This document shows, piece after piece, positions 40,919 to 50,247 of a stretch of DNA of 64,000 bases. This DNA is from Streptomyces roseirectus (GTDB lineage Bacteria > Actinomycetota > Actinomycetes > Streptomycetales > Streptomycetaceae): assembly GCF_014489635.1 (NCBI RefSeq), contig NZ_CP060828.1, positions 1,116,001 through 1,180,000 of the forward strand, in the 5' to 3' direction. Position 1 is the stretch's first letter, and every line of letters starts with the position of its first letter. A program made the translations under genes and the position numbers. Under the pieces are notes generated by a model. It was given only the letters and a program-made list of their open reading frames with translations. It had not been told where the DNA came from and searched no databases.

Positions 40919-43213
40919 TCATGTTCCGCAGTGGTACAGCGTTCCCGTGCCGTCCGCGCCGCCGTACTCGGTGGCCGGGACCTCCGTGCAAGTGGACCGG
41001 ACCCACTGGGTGATCTCGGCGGCCGTCGTCGAACGGGCCCCGGTCGCGCCGGTTTTGGAGCCGCCCATGCCTCGGTCGGCGCCCACGAGCACGTACTTGA
41101 CGCCGCCCGACTCGACAAGTCGCTTGAACCCCGCCTGAGTCGGGAACGGCACCCGTCCGCTGAAGCCGCCGAACGGCAGGATGTGGGCGCCGGTCGCGAG
41201 GATGTACGGGGATGCGGTGGTCCAGTCGGAGGTGGCGAAGACGTAGGACGCGGAGCCCTGGTGCGCGCGGGCGTAAGCCAGCAACTCCCGCTGGGACACG
41301 GTGAGTTCACCGCTGGAACCGACGCCGCCCCTGAACGCGCCGACGCCGAAGCCCGTCCTGCCGAAGCCGCCGGCCCCGTCCCCACCGAGCCCTCCCGACC
41401 CGTCCTGCCCGAAGCCGCCCGCACGGACGCCGATGTCTCCGGCTCCCCCGGCCCACCACGACCGCCCCGCCCGACCTCCGGCCGACGCGAACACCCCGTC
41501 CGACACGGCCCGCGCGACCGTCCCGCGTCCACCACCAGCACGCGTCGGCCCGACCGCCCCCATCCCCGTGCTCCGGTACGCCGGATTGAACACCTGCGCC
41601 ACCCACGCACCGGGCGCGATCAGCACGGCGGCGAGCCCCGTCGCAAGCCCCGCGAGAGTGAGCCGCCCACCCAACCCCGCACGCCCACCCGCCCCTGCAG
41701 GCCCGCTCAACCCGCTGGGCCCACCCACCCCGGCAGACCCGCCACCACCCGAGCGCCCCACCACCAACAACGCGACCCCCACAGCCCCAAGCGCCCCCAC
41801 CACCCCCGCCAGCCACGGCAGAAACCCTCCGAACTCCCCCGCGAGACACACACCCCACGCCGCCGTCACCCCCAGCGCTCCCGGCAGCACCCACCCCCGC
41901 CGCCCACCACTCCGATAAGCCCGCCACATCACCACGGTCCCGCCCCCGGTCAACGCGGCCACCGGCACCGCGATCACCCCCATGTAGTACGTGTGGTCCC
42001 CCACGCTCCCCGCGCTGAACACCAGAAAGAACGTCCCCAACCAGACGCCCCACAACAGAAACCCGGCACGAACCCCGTCGGTCCGAGGCCGCCCCCGCCT
42101 CCACAGCACCCCGCAGACAGCACACACCGCCGCGAACGGATACAACCACCCGGTCTGCGAGGCGAGCGAGGCCCCGAACATCTTCCCCCACCCGTCCTCC
42201 CCACCACCGACCGCCCGTGCCCGCGCACGAGCCCCAGCACGTGCACCCGCACCAGCCACAGCACCGCCACCCGAACCCGCACGTGCATGTGCATCACCTC
42301 CGGCACGCGCATCCCCCTGCACCCCGCTGACACTCCCCGTGGCCCCCGCACTGACCCCCAACGCCGAGAACCGATTCAGGAAGTTGTACCCGACGACCAT
42401 GCTGAACGCGGAGTTGTCAGTCGTCCCATCCACATAGGGCCGGTCCTTGGCCGGCACCAGCCCCACCACCACCATCCACGACACCGACACAGCGACCATC
42501 ACCACCGCGGCCACCCCCACCCGACCCACCCGCCGCCGCAGGGAACCCGGCGCCGACACCAGGTACACCACCCCCAGCGCCGGCAACACCGCCCACGCCT
42601 CAAGCATCTTGCTCTGGAACCCGACCCCCACCCACACCCCGGCGACCACCAACGGCCCCAACCGCCCGTCCCGCGAGGCCCGTTGCACCGCCTCGGCCGC
42701 GAGCAGCAGACACAGCGTGAACGCCGGATCCTCGACCGCCGTACGGAACAACCCCACGGACACCGGCGTCAGCAGGAACACCCCGCACGCGAGCAGCGCC
42801 GCGTCAACGCCCGCCCACCGCGACACCAGCCGGTGCAGCACGAGCAGACTCGCCATCCCCTCCAGCACCTGCGGAAGCACCAACGCCCAGGGATGAAAGC
42901 CGAACACCCGCGCCGACAACGCCTGCGGCCAGAGAAAACCGGGGAGTTTGTCGAGCGTGATGGAATTCCCCGGATCGAAGGACCCGTAGAAGAACGCCTT
43001 CCAGTTCTCGGACATGCTGCGCGCGGCGTCGGCGTAGAACGCGTGGTACGAACTGTGGTCGATACCCCAGGTGTAGAGCACGCCGGCGAGCAGGAGGAGC
43101 CCGAGCAACACGGGCCGGGCGTACCCGGGTTGACCGGCAGGAGAGCGCCAGGGAGCATGCCACAGGGGCACGGCGGAATCGGGGCCCGTGGAGACGGGGA
43201 CTGTCGAAGCCAT
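40919..43213 (-). CDS. GT39/ArnT-like polytopic glycosyltransferase
   Basis: 764-aa membrane glycosyltransferase of the GT39/ArnT-like (YkcB) group that uses polyprenyl-phosphate sugars outside the membrane. The early loop has SSYHAFYADAARSMSENWKA and DPGNSITLDKLPGFLWPQAL, the usual acidic catalytic region. About 11 helices follow. A low-complexity Gly/Ala/Arg insert (about residues 310-350) and a second Gly-rich stretch (about 610-670) break it up, and the C-terminal soluble domain holds YVFATSDWTTASPYILATGA. ATG at 43211-43213. Convergent with the P-loop gene. Confidence 0.88.
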   Translation of the reverse strand: MASTVPVSTGPDSAVPLWHAPWRSPAGQPGYARPVLLGLLLLAGVLYTWGIDHSSYHAFYADAARSMSENWKAFFYGSFDPGNSITLDKLPGFLWPQALSARVFGFHPWALVLPQVLEGMASLLVLHRLVSRWAGVDAALLACGVFLLTPVSVGLFRTAVEDPAFTLCLLLAAEAVQRASRDGRLGPLVVAGVWVGVGFQSKMLEAWAVLPALGVVYLVSAPGSLRRRVGRVGVAAVVMVAVSVSWMVVVGLVPAKDRPYVDGTTDNSAFSMVVGYNFLNRFSALGVSAGATGSVSGVQGDARAGGDAHARAGSGGGAVAGAGARAGARARARAVGGGEDGWGKMFGASLASQTGWLYPFAAVCAVCGVLWRRGRPRTDGVRAGFLLWGVWLGTFFLVFSAGSVGDHTYYMGVIAVPVAALTGGGTVVMWRAYRSGGRRGWVLPGALGVTAAWGVCLAGEFGGFLPWLAGVVGALGAVGVALLVVGRSGGGGSAGVGGPSGLSGPAGAGGRAGLGGRLTLAGLATGLAAVLIAPGAWVAQVFNPAYRSTGMGAVGPTRAGGGRGTVARAVSDGVFASAGGRAGRSWWAGGAGDIGVRAGGFGQDGSGGLGGDGAGGFGRTGFGVGAFRGGVGSSGELTVSQRELLAYARAHQGSASYVFATSDWTTASPYILATGAHILPFGGFSGRVPFPTQAGFKRLVESGGVKYVLVGADRGMGGSKTGATGARSTTAAEITQWVRSTCTEVPATEYGGADGTGTLYHCGT

Positions 43214-43403
43214 GCACAGCAGTGTTCGCCACACCCCACCCCCGCCCGCCCGAATACCCGGGCCTCCAAGAGAATTCTCATCGCCCCGATAACACCCCTT
43301 TAACAACGCGGCCCGCCTTTCAGCCGATACGGGGAATTCCATTGCCCGCCGATCGCCTGAACCACACACAGGTCCCCCACAGCGGGCCCACTACGATCAG
43401 CGC

Positions 43404-44305
43404 GTGAGCACATGGAAGCGATGCCTGGACGCGGCCGACGTCCGATCCCCCGGACTCCGCCGGGACTACAGCGAACAACGGCGCCTGGTGGCCGGATTCC
43501 GCCGGACCTCGTACATCGCGACCCGTCTGCTGCTGCCCCCGCACGTGCTCCCGCACGTCCTCGCGGCGACCGCGTTCATGCACCACTGCGACAACCTCCT
43601 CGACACCGGCCCGCGGCGGCCTGGCAGACGTGGGAACACCGGGTCCGCGAGGCCCTGCGCACCGGAACCGGCGACGACGCCCTGCTGCGCGCGCTCGCAC
43701 ACACCGTCGCCACCCACCCCCGGATGCGGGACACCGTCGAGACCTACCTGACGACCGCCCCGGCCGAACTGGACTTCACCGGTTTCGACGACGAGGCCGA
43801 CTACCAGGCGTACGTGGACGCCTACGTCCTCCCCGCGTTCATGCTGATCGCCACACTGGTCGCCCCCGAGGACGACGACGGGGCGTTCCGCGCGGCCTGC
43901 CGGACGTTCATCGACGGCAGCCAGCGGCTGGACTTCGTCAACGACCTCGCCGAGGACGTCCGCGAGGGGCGCACCGGCGTCCCCGCCCAGACCCTGAACC
44001 GCTTCTCCCTCACCCCGGAGAACCTGACGTCCCCTCACCACACCGACAACATCCGCCAGTTGGTGATCCACGAACTCACCCGAGCACGCGCCGACCTCGA
44101 ACACGCCGCCCAACTCCCCACCCTGGCCCCGAAACCCTTCCGCCCCCTCCTCAGCGCCCTCATCGAAATCGAACTGCTCACCGCCGACGCAGCCCTCCAA
44201 CGCGGCGCCGCCCTCCTCCAGGGCGAGGCAAGCCCGCCCCCGGCCGGCGCCCTGCGCGTACTGCTCAACGCCCTACGCGCCAAACGGACTTCACGACACC
44301 CCTGA
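43404..44305 (+). pseudogene. Squalene/phytoene-synthase-like gene with a frameshift
   Basis: The first frame (GTG 43404) encodes MSTWKRCLDAADVRSPGLRR and reaches the first Asp motif in MHHCDNLLDTG. At about 43617 the coding frame shifts and continues AAWQTWEHRVREALRTGTGD through the second Asp motif DFVNDLAEDVREGR to the stop at 44305. Inserting one base near CCGCGG at 43611-43617 would give a single protein of about 300 aa, the family length. Either a real disabling mutation or a sequencing error. Confidence 0.75.
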
Positions 44306-44768
44306 CCACGCCTCGCCCCTGTCCCGCAGCAGCCGTCCGAGTATCCACCCATCAGCGAGCAGAGGCTCATCGAACTCCCGCGACCCCGTAGGTACCGCGC
44401 CCAGCACCTGTCCCAGAAAGATCCACATGCTGTCGGCCGGCGCAACCCGCACCACCCGCACACCGCCCTCGTCCCGCACGCTCACCTCGATCTCCAGCTC
44501 CAGCGGCATCGAGAACGGCCGCTCCACATGGATGACTTGACGCCTGCCGAGCAGCTGAAGCGTGTTCTGGTAGAGCCCCGTGAACCCGCAGTACCCGACG
44601 ACGGTCCGCCCCCTCGTGTACCGGGCGAGCGCGCTGTACGCGCACGAGCGACGAACGCCGGGCCAGTTCGACCGCCCCGGCGTCGACGCAGGCCGGCTCG
44701 TCGACCACCACATGCCAGCCCCGTTCCAGCAACTCCCGGTCGCGGCAGAGCGCCCGGACCCCCGTCAC
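44291..44768 (-). pseudogene. Unrecognised gene with a probable frameshift
   Basis: Two consecutive good-looking frames: RELLERGWHVVVDEPACVDA from a GTG at 44766-44768, then after about 44640 a different frame with GRTVVGYCGFTGLYQNTLQL and a C-terminal half ending at 44291 (ADGWILGRLLRDRGEAW). I do not recognise the family. The end overlaps the end of the convergent synthase-like gene by 15 bp. Confidence 0.45.
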
Positions 44769-44827
44769 ATCCCCGGCATGGCAGCGTGCGACACTCCTTC
44801 GCCACTATCGCTTCGGCGGAGCGATGA

Positions 44828-47701
44828 TCAGCGATTGCCTCCACGGTTGAGCCATGCGCGCACCGCACCCTGGTCATAGACGACGAGGTAGTCGGCCTTT
44901 CCGTCGCCGCTGATGTCCTTGAACTGGACGTACTCGCGTGCGTAGTTGGAGGCGTTGGCGAAGTGGTGGTGTCCTTCGAAACCGCCGGCGTCCTTGCCGC
45001 CCTTGTTGAGGTAGGCGTGGACGGATCCGTCCGCACCGACCATGAGGTAGTCGGCTTTCCCGTCGTTGTCGACGTCGGCGAAGCGCAGGCCGTCCGGGAC
45101 AGCTCCGGACACGCCTGGTGCCCAGCTCAGTTTCTCCTCCCACCTGGGCTGGCTACTGCCTGGTGTGGGGGTGTTGAGGTATGCGTGGACCTCTCCGCCG
45201 TCTCCTACCCGCAGCACGTCGTCGCGGCCGTCGCCGTTGACGTCCGCGAAGTGCAGCCGGTCCGTCTTCGCGTCCGGAGTCGGGATGACGAGGTTGACTT
45301 GCTCGTCCCACGCCGGGGAGTCCCCGTCACGGGACGTGTTGAGCCGTGCCGTGCCCACGAACGAGTCGCCGTAGGGACCGATCAGATCGACGAAGTCATC
45401 ACGTCCGTCGCCGTCGATGTCGGCGAGGCGGACGTCTGTCGGGGAGATCGACTCACCTGCGGCCGGGGGGCCTCCTGCGGGGAAGAACTCTCCCGAGCCG
45501 CCGCCCCACGGCTTCCACGTCGGCTGGCCCGGCTGGTCCGGGGTGTTGATGCCGACTCGGATGGATCCGTCTGTGCGGATCTGTACGTAGTCGGCCCGCT
45601 GGTCGCCGTTCATCTCCGCGATCTCGGTGCGGCCGTAGGTGTCCGGCCTGTGCATACCGGGCGCGATGACGCCCAGTTTGCGCCATCCCTCGCCGAGAGC
45701 GGTCGTGTCGTCCGGGTCGTCGGACTGCTCGCAGTCCGCGTCGGGCCGCTGAGGTTCCGGCTGCGCGATCCACTCCTTGTCCGCGGCTTGCATGACGCCG
45801 CGATAGAAGGCGCGCCCGAGTTTCGCGTACCCCTGGTCGTCGGGGTGGGCATCGTTCTGCAGGCCCTCGTCGACCTGGATGTCGCTGGTGTCGACCAGGA
45901 CGACGTGCTTGCCCTCGGCCCGTAGATCCGAGACGAGGCGGGGCAGCGCGGCGTTCAGGGCATCGATGCGCGGCTGCAGACCGGGCTTGCCCGTCGGTAT
46001 GAGCCGGGCGACGACGACCACGGCCTTGGGCGAGTCTTGCAGCGCCTGGGTGATCAGTTCCCTGATCCGCTGAGGGGCGGAGTCGAGGCGGTAGTTCTGG
46101 TTGGCGTCGTTGGTGCCCACGTGGAGGGTGATCACGTTCGGCCGGTATCGCGGCACGGTGCAGTCGGCCACCGAGGCGATCTCGTCGATGCGCCGCCCCG
46201 GGTGTCCTTCGTGGTCCGGGTCGGTCATCGTGCCCCTGCGCCCCGATCCGACGAAGTCGACCTCCCCGTCGGTCGCGCCGCGCAGGGCTGAGTGGAGCGT
46301 CTGGCGGTAGCCGTTGCTGTCCGAGCTCTCCAGGCCGGCGGTGATCGAGTCTCCCAGCGGCATCAGGCGAAGATCCCGCTTGAGCGGTGGCCGGCTGTCC
46401 TGCTCAGCCTCCTCGAAGCGCCACCTGTAGTCGGCGTCGACCATCCCCACCAAGCGGAACTGGTCGTCCAACGCCGCTCCCGGTCCCGCCGTCAGAGGGG
46501 CGTCGGCATAAGGGTTCAACAGCCTGCCGTCGGAGAAGGACCAGTCGGAGTTCATGTTGCCGGGGTCGCACGAGTCGAACGTCATCCAAGCGCCCCGGGA
46601 GTTGCCGGAACGCCCGAGACACCTGTCCCCCATGCGCAGCTTGTACGTGCCGGGCCTGGTCGCGAACAGGACGCGGACCTCGTTTCCGGTCCATGCGTCG
46701 TCCGGCTTCGCCAGCCACGGCACCTCGGCCGCGCCGGAATCGATGAGCAGACTCTCGGGTTTGTCTGCTTCGGTCAGGTAGAGGCGGTAGGCGTGACCGG
46801 GGACGGGATCGCCGCACCTCGAGTCCTCACGAGTGGAGGCCGCACGGGGCGCCAGACCTCGGCATCCGCCGAAGACGTACCGGACCAGCCAATGGTCCGA
46901 ATTGAGTCCGAGCCGTGTCACGTCGACTTCGGTCTGGTTGGAGTCGCTGGTGTACGCCCAGTCGATCTCCGACCCGCCCTGATGCGTCGGCTGATTCGGC
47001 CGGACCATGGTGCGCTGAAGACGGGGCAGCATCCTGCCGGGGTCGAGATTGAAGTCGGCGAGAACCATCCAGCTGTTGTTCGGCGCGTTGCGAGCCATGA
47101 ACTGACGCGCGGTTTCGATGATGTCCTCGGCGTCGTTGGGACGGCCGCCCTCCGAGGAGGCGTGAGCGGTGAAGTACCAGACCCCTCGCAGGAGCACCCC
47201 CATCATGGGGCGGGAACCTCCGGCGGAGTGAACGTTGAGCTGCACGGCGTCCTGGGCGTGGTCACGCGTCACGATCGCGAGCCCGTTGCGCTGCTGGCCG
47301 GTGTAGCTGTAGTAGATCTGCACGTAGTCGGCGCGGGGCGTTGAGCTCAGGTTCCAGATGAACTCATGTACGCCTGGGCGGGGCATGACTCGTTCGCTCT
47401 CCCGCGCCGACAGCGGCGGCTCGTTCCCCGCCTCCTGCAGTGCCAGCACCTGCATGCCCTCGGTGAAACGGGGCTGTATCGCGTTGCGATAGCGCGACTC
47501 CCGTTCCTTGCCCGTACCCGTGTGCTGGCCCTGCATGTTCCACGACCCCGCTATCAGGCCCTGAGGAACCGCGGCCGCGGGGGGAGGAGTCGGCACGAAA
47601 GTCATAAGGCCGGCCGCCACCAGAACCACGACGAGTGCCGCAACCACTCGCGAGCCCATCAGACGGGTTAATCGATGCGGGTTTCCGCCAGATCGGTACA
47701 C
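44828..47701 (-). CDS. Secreted multidomain protein: CdtB-like nuclease, lectin-like segment, SGNH hydrolase, FG-GAP repeats
   Basis: 957 aa from a GTG at 47699-47701 with AGGAG 7 bp upstream. Signal peptide: helix AALVVVLVAAGLMTFV. Residues about 48-278 match the cytolethal distending toxin subunit CdtB/DNase I fold with its catalytic set: E90 (LALQEAGN), R123 (STPRADYVQIYYS), H180 (YFTAHA), D216/N218 (VLADFN), D247 (EIDWAY), D269-H270 (NSDHW). Residues about 285-450 look like a ricin/CBM-type beta segment (RCLGRSG, SDWSFSDGRLLN). An SGNH esterase follows (about 455-680: MPLGDSITAG, HVGTNDAN, NDAHPDDQGY). At least four FG-GAP/VCBS repeats end the chain (DIDGDGRDDFVDL, DVNGDGRDDVLRV, DVDNDGKADYLMV, DISGDGKADYLVV). 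Confidence 0.85.
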   Translation of the reverse strand: MYRSGGNPHRLTRLMGSRVVAALVVVLVAAGLMTFVPTPPPAAAVPQGLIAGSWNMQGQHTGTGKERESRYRNAIQPRFTEGMQVLALQEAGNEPPLSARESERVMPRPGVHEFIWNLSSTPRADYVQIYYSYTGQQRNGLAIVTRDHAQDAVQLNVHSAGGSRPMMGVLLRGVWYFTAHASSEGGRPNDAEDIIETARQFMARNAPNNSWMVLADFNLDPGRMLPRLQRTMVRPNQPTHQGGSEIDWAYTSDSNQTEVDVTRLGLNSDHWLVRYVFGGCRGLAPRAASTREDSRCGDPVPGHAYRLYLTEADKPESLLIDSGAAEVPWLAKPDDAWTGNEVRVLFATRPGTYKLRMGDRCLGRSGNSRGAWMTFDSCDPGNMNSDWSFSDGRLLNPYADAPLTAGPGAALDDQFRLVGMVDADYRWRFEEAEQDSRPPLKRDLRLMPLGDSITAGLESSDSNGYRQTLHSALRGATDGEVDFVGSGRRGTMTDPDHEGHPGRRIDEIASVADCTVPRYRPNVITLHVGTNDANQNYRLDSAPQRIRELITQALQDSPKAVVVVARLIPTGKPGLQPRIDALNAALPRLVSDLRAEGKHVVLVDTSDIQVDEGLQNDAHPDDQGYAKLGRAFYRGVMQAADKEWIAQPEPQRPDADCEQSDDPDDTTALGEGWRKLGVIAPGMHRPDTYGRTEIAEMNGDQRADYVQIRTDGSIRVGINTPDQPGQPTWKPWGGGSGEFFPAGGPPAAGESISPTDVRLADIDGDGRDDFVDLIGPYGDSFVGTARLNTSRDGDSPAWDEQVNLVIPTPDAKTDRLHFADVNGDGRDDVLRVGDGGEVHAYLNTPTPGSSQPRWEEKLSWAPGVSGAVPDGLRFADVDNDGKADYLMVGADGSVHAYLNKGGKDAGGFEGHHHFANASNYAREYVQFKDISGDGKADYLVVYDQGAVRAWLNRGGNR

Positions 47702-47945
47702 GGCAAAGCTCCTGGAAGACGCACGGAACGTGGCACATGGCGGCACCGCTCATCGCTCTCGCACGGTGCTGCCCCGGCATCAAGCACCCTACCTGCGTCT
47801 GTACGTCCGTTCGATTGGGCCGTCCTGGTTCGACTCCGGACAGAGTCCGGGACGACGACGGAGGGGCCCGAGCAGATCGAGGCGATGAAGCAGGAGACAG
47901 GGGCTTGACCCGATACCTCAAGAGGCCGCGCAGGTAGGCGTGTGG

Positions 47946-48603
47946 TCATGGACGGCGGTTCGGGTGTTCGTCCCAGCGGTGGGTCGTCCATGACCGACGG
48001 ATCAGGCTTCGTACGGTGATGATGGTGTCGGCCAGGTCGAAGAAGACGTCGATGACAGTGGCCCGGCGCTCATAGGGCGCGGGTCCTTTCGACATACCAC
48101 CCCTGACTTGCCTGGATCGGCGCTTTCTCACCCTTGTGCGCGATGCGGCCGTGCAGGCCGTGTTCGTCGAGCATGGCGCGGGTCTTGTCGCAGTCGCAGC
48201 CGGCGTCCAGGTGCACGGTGATGTCGTCGGGCAGCGGTCCCAGGTCGTCCAGACGGTCCAGGGTCGGGGCGAGCAGGGGGGAGTCATGACGGTTCGCTCC
48301 GGCCAGAACGCGTCCCAGTGGGATCCCGTGACCATCCGTCACACCGGAGCGCTTCAGCGCCCTGTTTGCTGCGGTTGACCGGTGATCGCCCTGTGGCCTC
48401 GCTGCCGGGGGCTTTGGTGAGGGAGTCGTCGATGGCGATCTGCTCGAGGACGAGGCCGGCGACGCGGGCGTAGGACTTCAGGGAGATCTGCTTGAGTTCG
48501 GCGAAGAAGCCCAGCCGAAGCGCAGGAGCTGCAGCATCTTGTCGAAGACGATTCGGTCACTGATGCGTGGGCGGTGGCAGCCCAGCGGATGGGTAGGCAC
48601 GTG
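47946..48603 (-). pseudogene. IS5-family transposase pseudogene
   Basis: Reading the minus strand from about 48603: HPLGCHRPRISDRIVFDKML, then VLEQIAIDDSLTKAPGSEAT, then GIPLGRVLAGANRHDSPLLA with ITVHLDAGCDCDKTR, then ATVIDVFFDLADTIITVRSL to the stop at 47946. The pieces lie in at least three frames, and a segment before YERRATVID is missing. This is a dead DDE transposase of the IS5/IS1647-like type. I could not define the terminal repeats. Confidence 0.8.
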
Positions 48604-48790
48604 GGTCGATCGTGCAGGCAGCAGGGCGGCGAACCGGCACCCGCGGTGACTCGGTCAGCCATGATGGCAGTACCGGCGCAGGTCTCCCCGGTGATCACAG
48701 AGCGTCGCAACTCCATGGTCGACAAGGCTTGTGCCTGCACTGCTGCCGAGGTCCCATCACCACACCTACCTGCACAGTTTCCAGGTCGGC

Positions 48791-49528
48791 TCATCCTGTT
48801 CCACTGCCGGGTCCGCTCTGACTCTGTGGATTCTTAAAGGGTTTCGGCGGGGTGGGGATGCGGCCGATGCGGCGCCATCGTCTCAGGACGGCGCGGCCGT
48901 AGTTGTTGGTGCCGGCCACTCGGTCGAGGTCGGTTCCGGTCGGGGTGCGGCCGGCGGCGTGTCCGTGTTGGTGGTGCTCCCACATGATCTGCTCGGCGCC
49001 GTGCGGTCCGGGTGGGCGAGAGGCGGGAGCGGGGTGGCGTCTCGGCCGTTCGCGGGTGGAGCGTTGGTCTCGTGGCCTCTGCCGCGCCGCTGTGGGGTCT
49101 TGGTGCCGGTCTCGGTGGGTGAGGAGTTCCACTGAGAGGAGGAGGGCGACAGGAGGCCAGTCGGCGACGAGGACGGGTTGCCAGGCGAGAGTGAGGGCCG
49201 CGGCGATGTTGGCGGCGAGGGAGACGGCAATGCCCAGGAGGAAGGCCGTCCAGACGACGGTGCGCTCTCGGCGCGTCTGCCGTGCGGGGTGGAGGAGGCC
49301 GACGGTGGCCAGGAGGAGGAGCCCGCCGACGGACAGGGGCCACAGGACGGCGCTGGTCGCGTCGGCTCCGCCGTGCTGGGCGAAGGCTCTCTGGTGAAGG
49401 TAAGAGGCGTAGGCGGCCACGGACGCGACCACTACCGCGCAGGTTCGGCGTATCCATGTCTCGCCGCCGGCTCGGGTGTTCGGCGTCTCGTTTCGCGAGA
49501 GTTCTGCCGGTGTACGGAGCCGGGTCAT
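48791..49528 (-). CDS. DUF2637 membrane protein (mobile-element associated)
   Basis: 245-aa protein with four hydrophobic helices in the N-terminal half (TCAVVVASVAAYASYLHQRA, AVLWPLSVGGLLLLATVGLL, WTAFLLGIAVSLAANIAAAL, PPVALLLSVELL) matching DUF2637, then a Pro/Arg-rich tail ending in a short basic motif GRAVLRRWRRIGRIPT. DUF2637 proteins are typical of Streptomyces integrative conjugative elements and plasmids, near spread and transfer genes. ATG at 49526-49528. No intact rep, tra or int gene accompanies it. Confidence 0.8.
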   Translation of the reverse strand: MTRLRTPAELSRNETPNTRAGGETWIRRTCAVVVASVAAYASYLHQRAFAQHGGADATSAVLWPLSVGGLLLLATVGLLHPARQTRRERTVVWTAFLLGIAVSLAANIAAALTLAWQPVLVADWPPVALLLSVELLTHRDRHQDPTAARQRPRDQRSTRERPRRHPAPASRPPGPHGAEQIMWEHHQHGHAAGRTPTGTDLDRVAGTNNYGRAVLRRWRRIGRIPTPPKPFKNPQSQSGPGSGTG

Positions 49529-50247
49529 CGAGACCGCCGGGGCGGTCGTGTCCGGGAGGGAGTCTCAGTGGCCCGCGCTCTCGCCGTCCGTGCCGCTCTC
49601 GTCCCGGTGGAAGGGCTTCTCGTTCCGAGGCGGGAGCCCGACGAGAGCGGGGGCGGTGCGGGCTCGTCTCGCGGCCCGGTCTCGCGGCCACTGCGGTGTG
49701 GGGCCATTCCACCCTCCCTGCGGGGCACAGGCTTCGCCGACATCAGAGAAGGCCGGAATCCAAAGCTGTTTTGGACACGGGCCGGGCAAGATTTTCAGCA
49801 CGGGCGGGTCTGAGGGTCGCCCTGTAACGACCTTGGATCCGGTGGAATCGTCGCGGTCAACTGCGCAATGGCACCTGGGTCTGTCCGGCGAGGGCGCGGT
49901 TGTGCAGACGTGCACGGTGACGAGCCCGGTGCCTGGTCGCCGCCGCCGTCTTCGAGATCCCGAAGACAGGCAGGATGCAACCCTCCGGCGGGACGCACCA
50001 CGGGCGTCCGCACTACGACTCCGCCGCGCTTTCGCACCGCACCACGGTGACCAGCGGTTGCAGGGCAACCCTTAGATCATCACTAAAACGGAGTTAAATC
50101 CGCGTCGGCCGCGGCAGTTGGTGAACGGGCCTTCCGCCTTCGCGCGCCAAGGGGCGCTTAAAGGTTCCTGTCTGGCGGTTTCTTGTTGCCGGTGTGGCTC
50201 TGTGAGGGGCGTTCCTGTTCCCTCTCAGGTCGAGGAGGCGTCCGTTC
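49529..50247. other. 719-bp stretch without a recognisable gene
   Basis: Open frames exist on both strands (for example 49565-50068 minus) but are Arg/Ser/Pro-rich with no family resemblance or ribosome-binding site. The last 130 bp contain the leader of the next gene. I see no repeats or att site. Confidence 0.55.

Noticed and set aside
42200..42310. Tandem repeat or coding repeat in the GT39-like gene
   Set aside because: It is a low-complexity Gly/Ala/Arg insert in one reading frame, without a regular repeat unit.
49565..50068. 167-codon minus-strand frame in the gap before the sigma-like gene
   Set aside because: Composition typical of noncoding high-GC DNA, no start signal.
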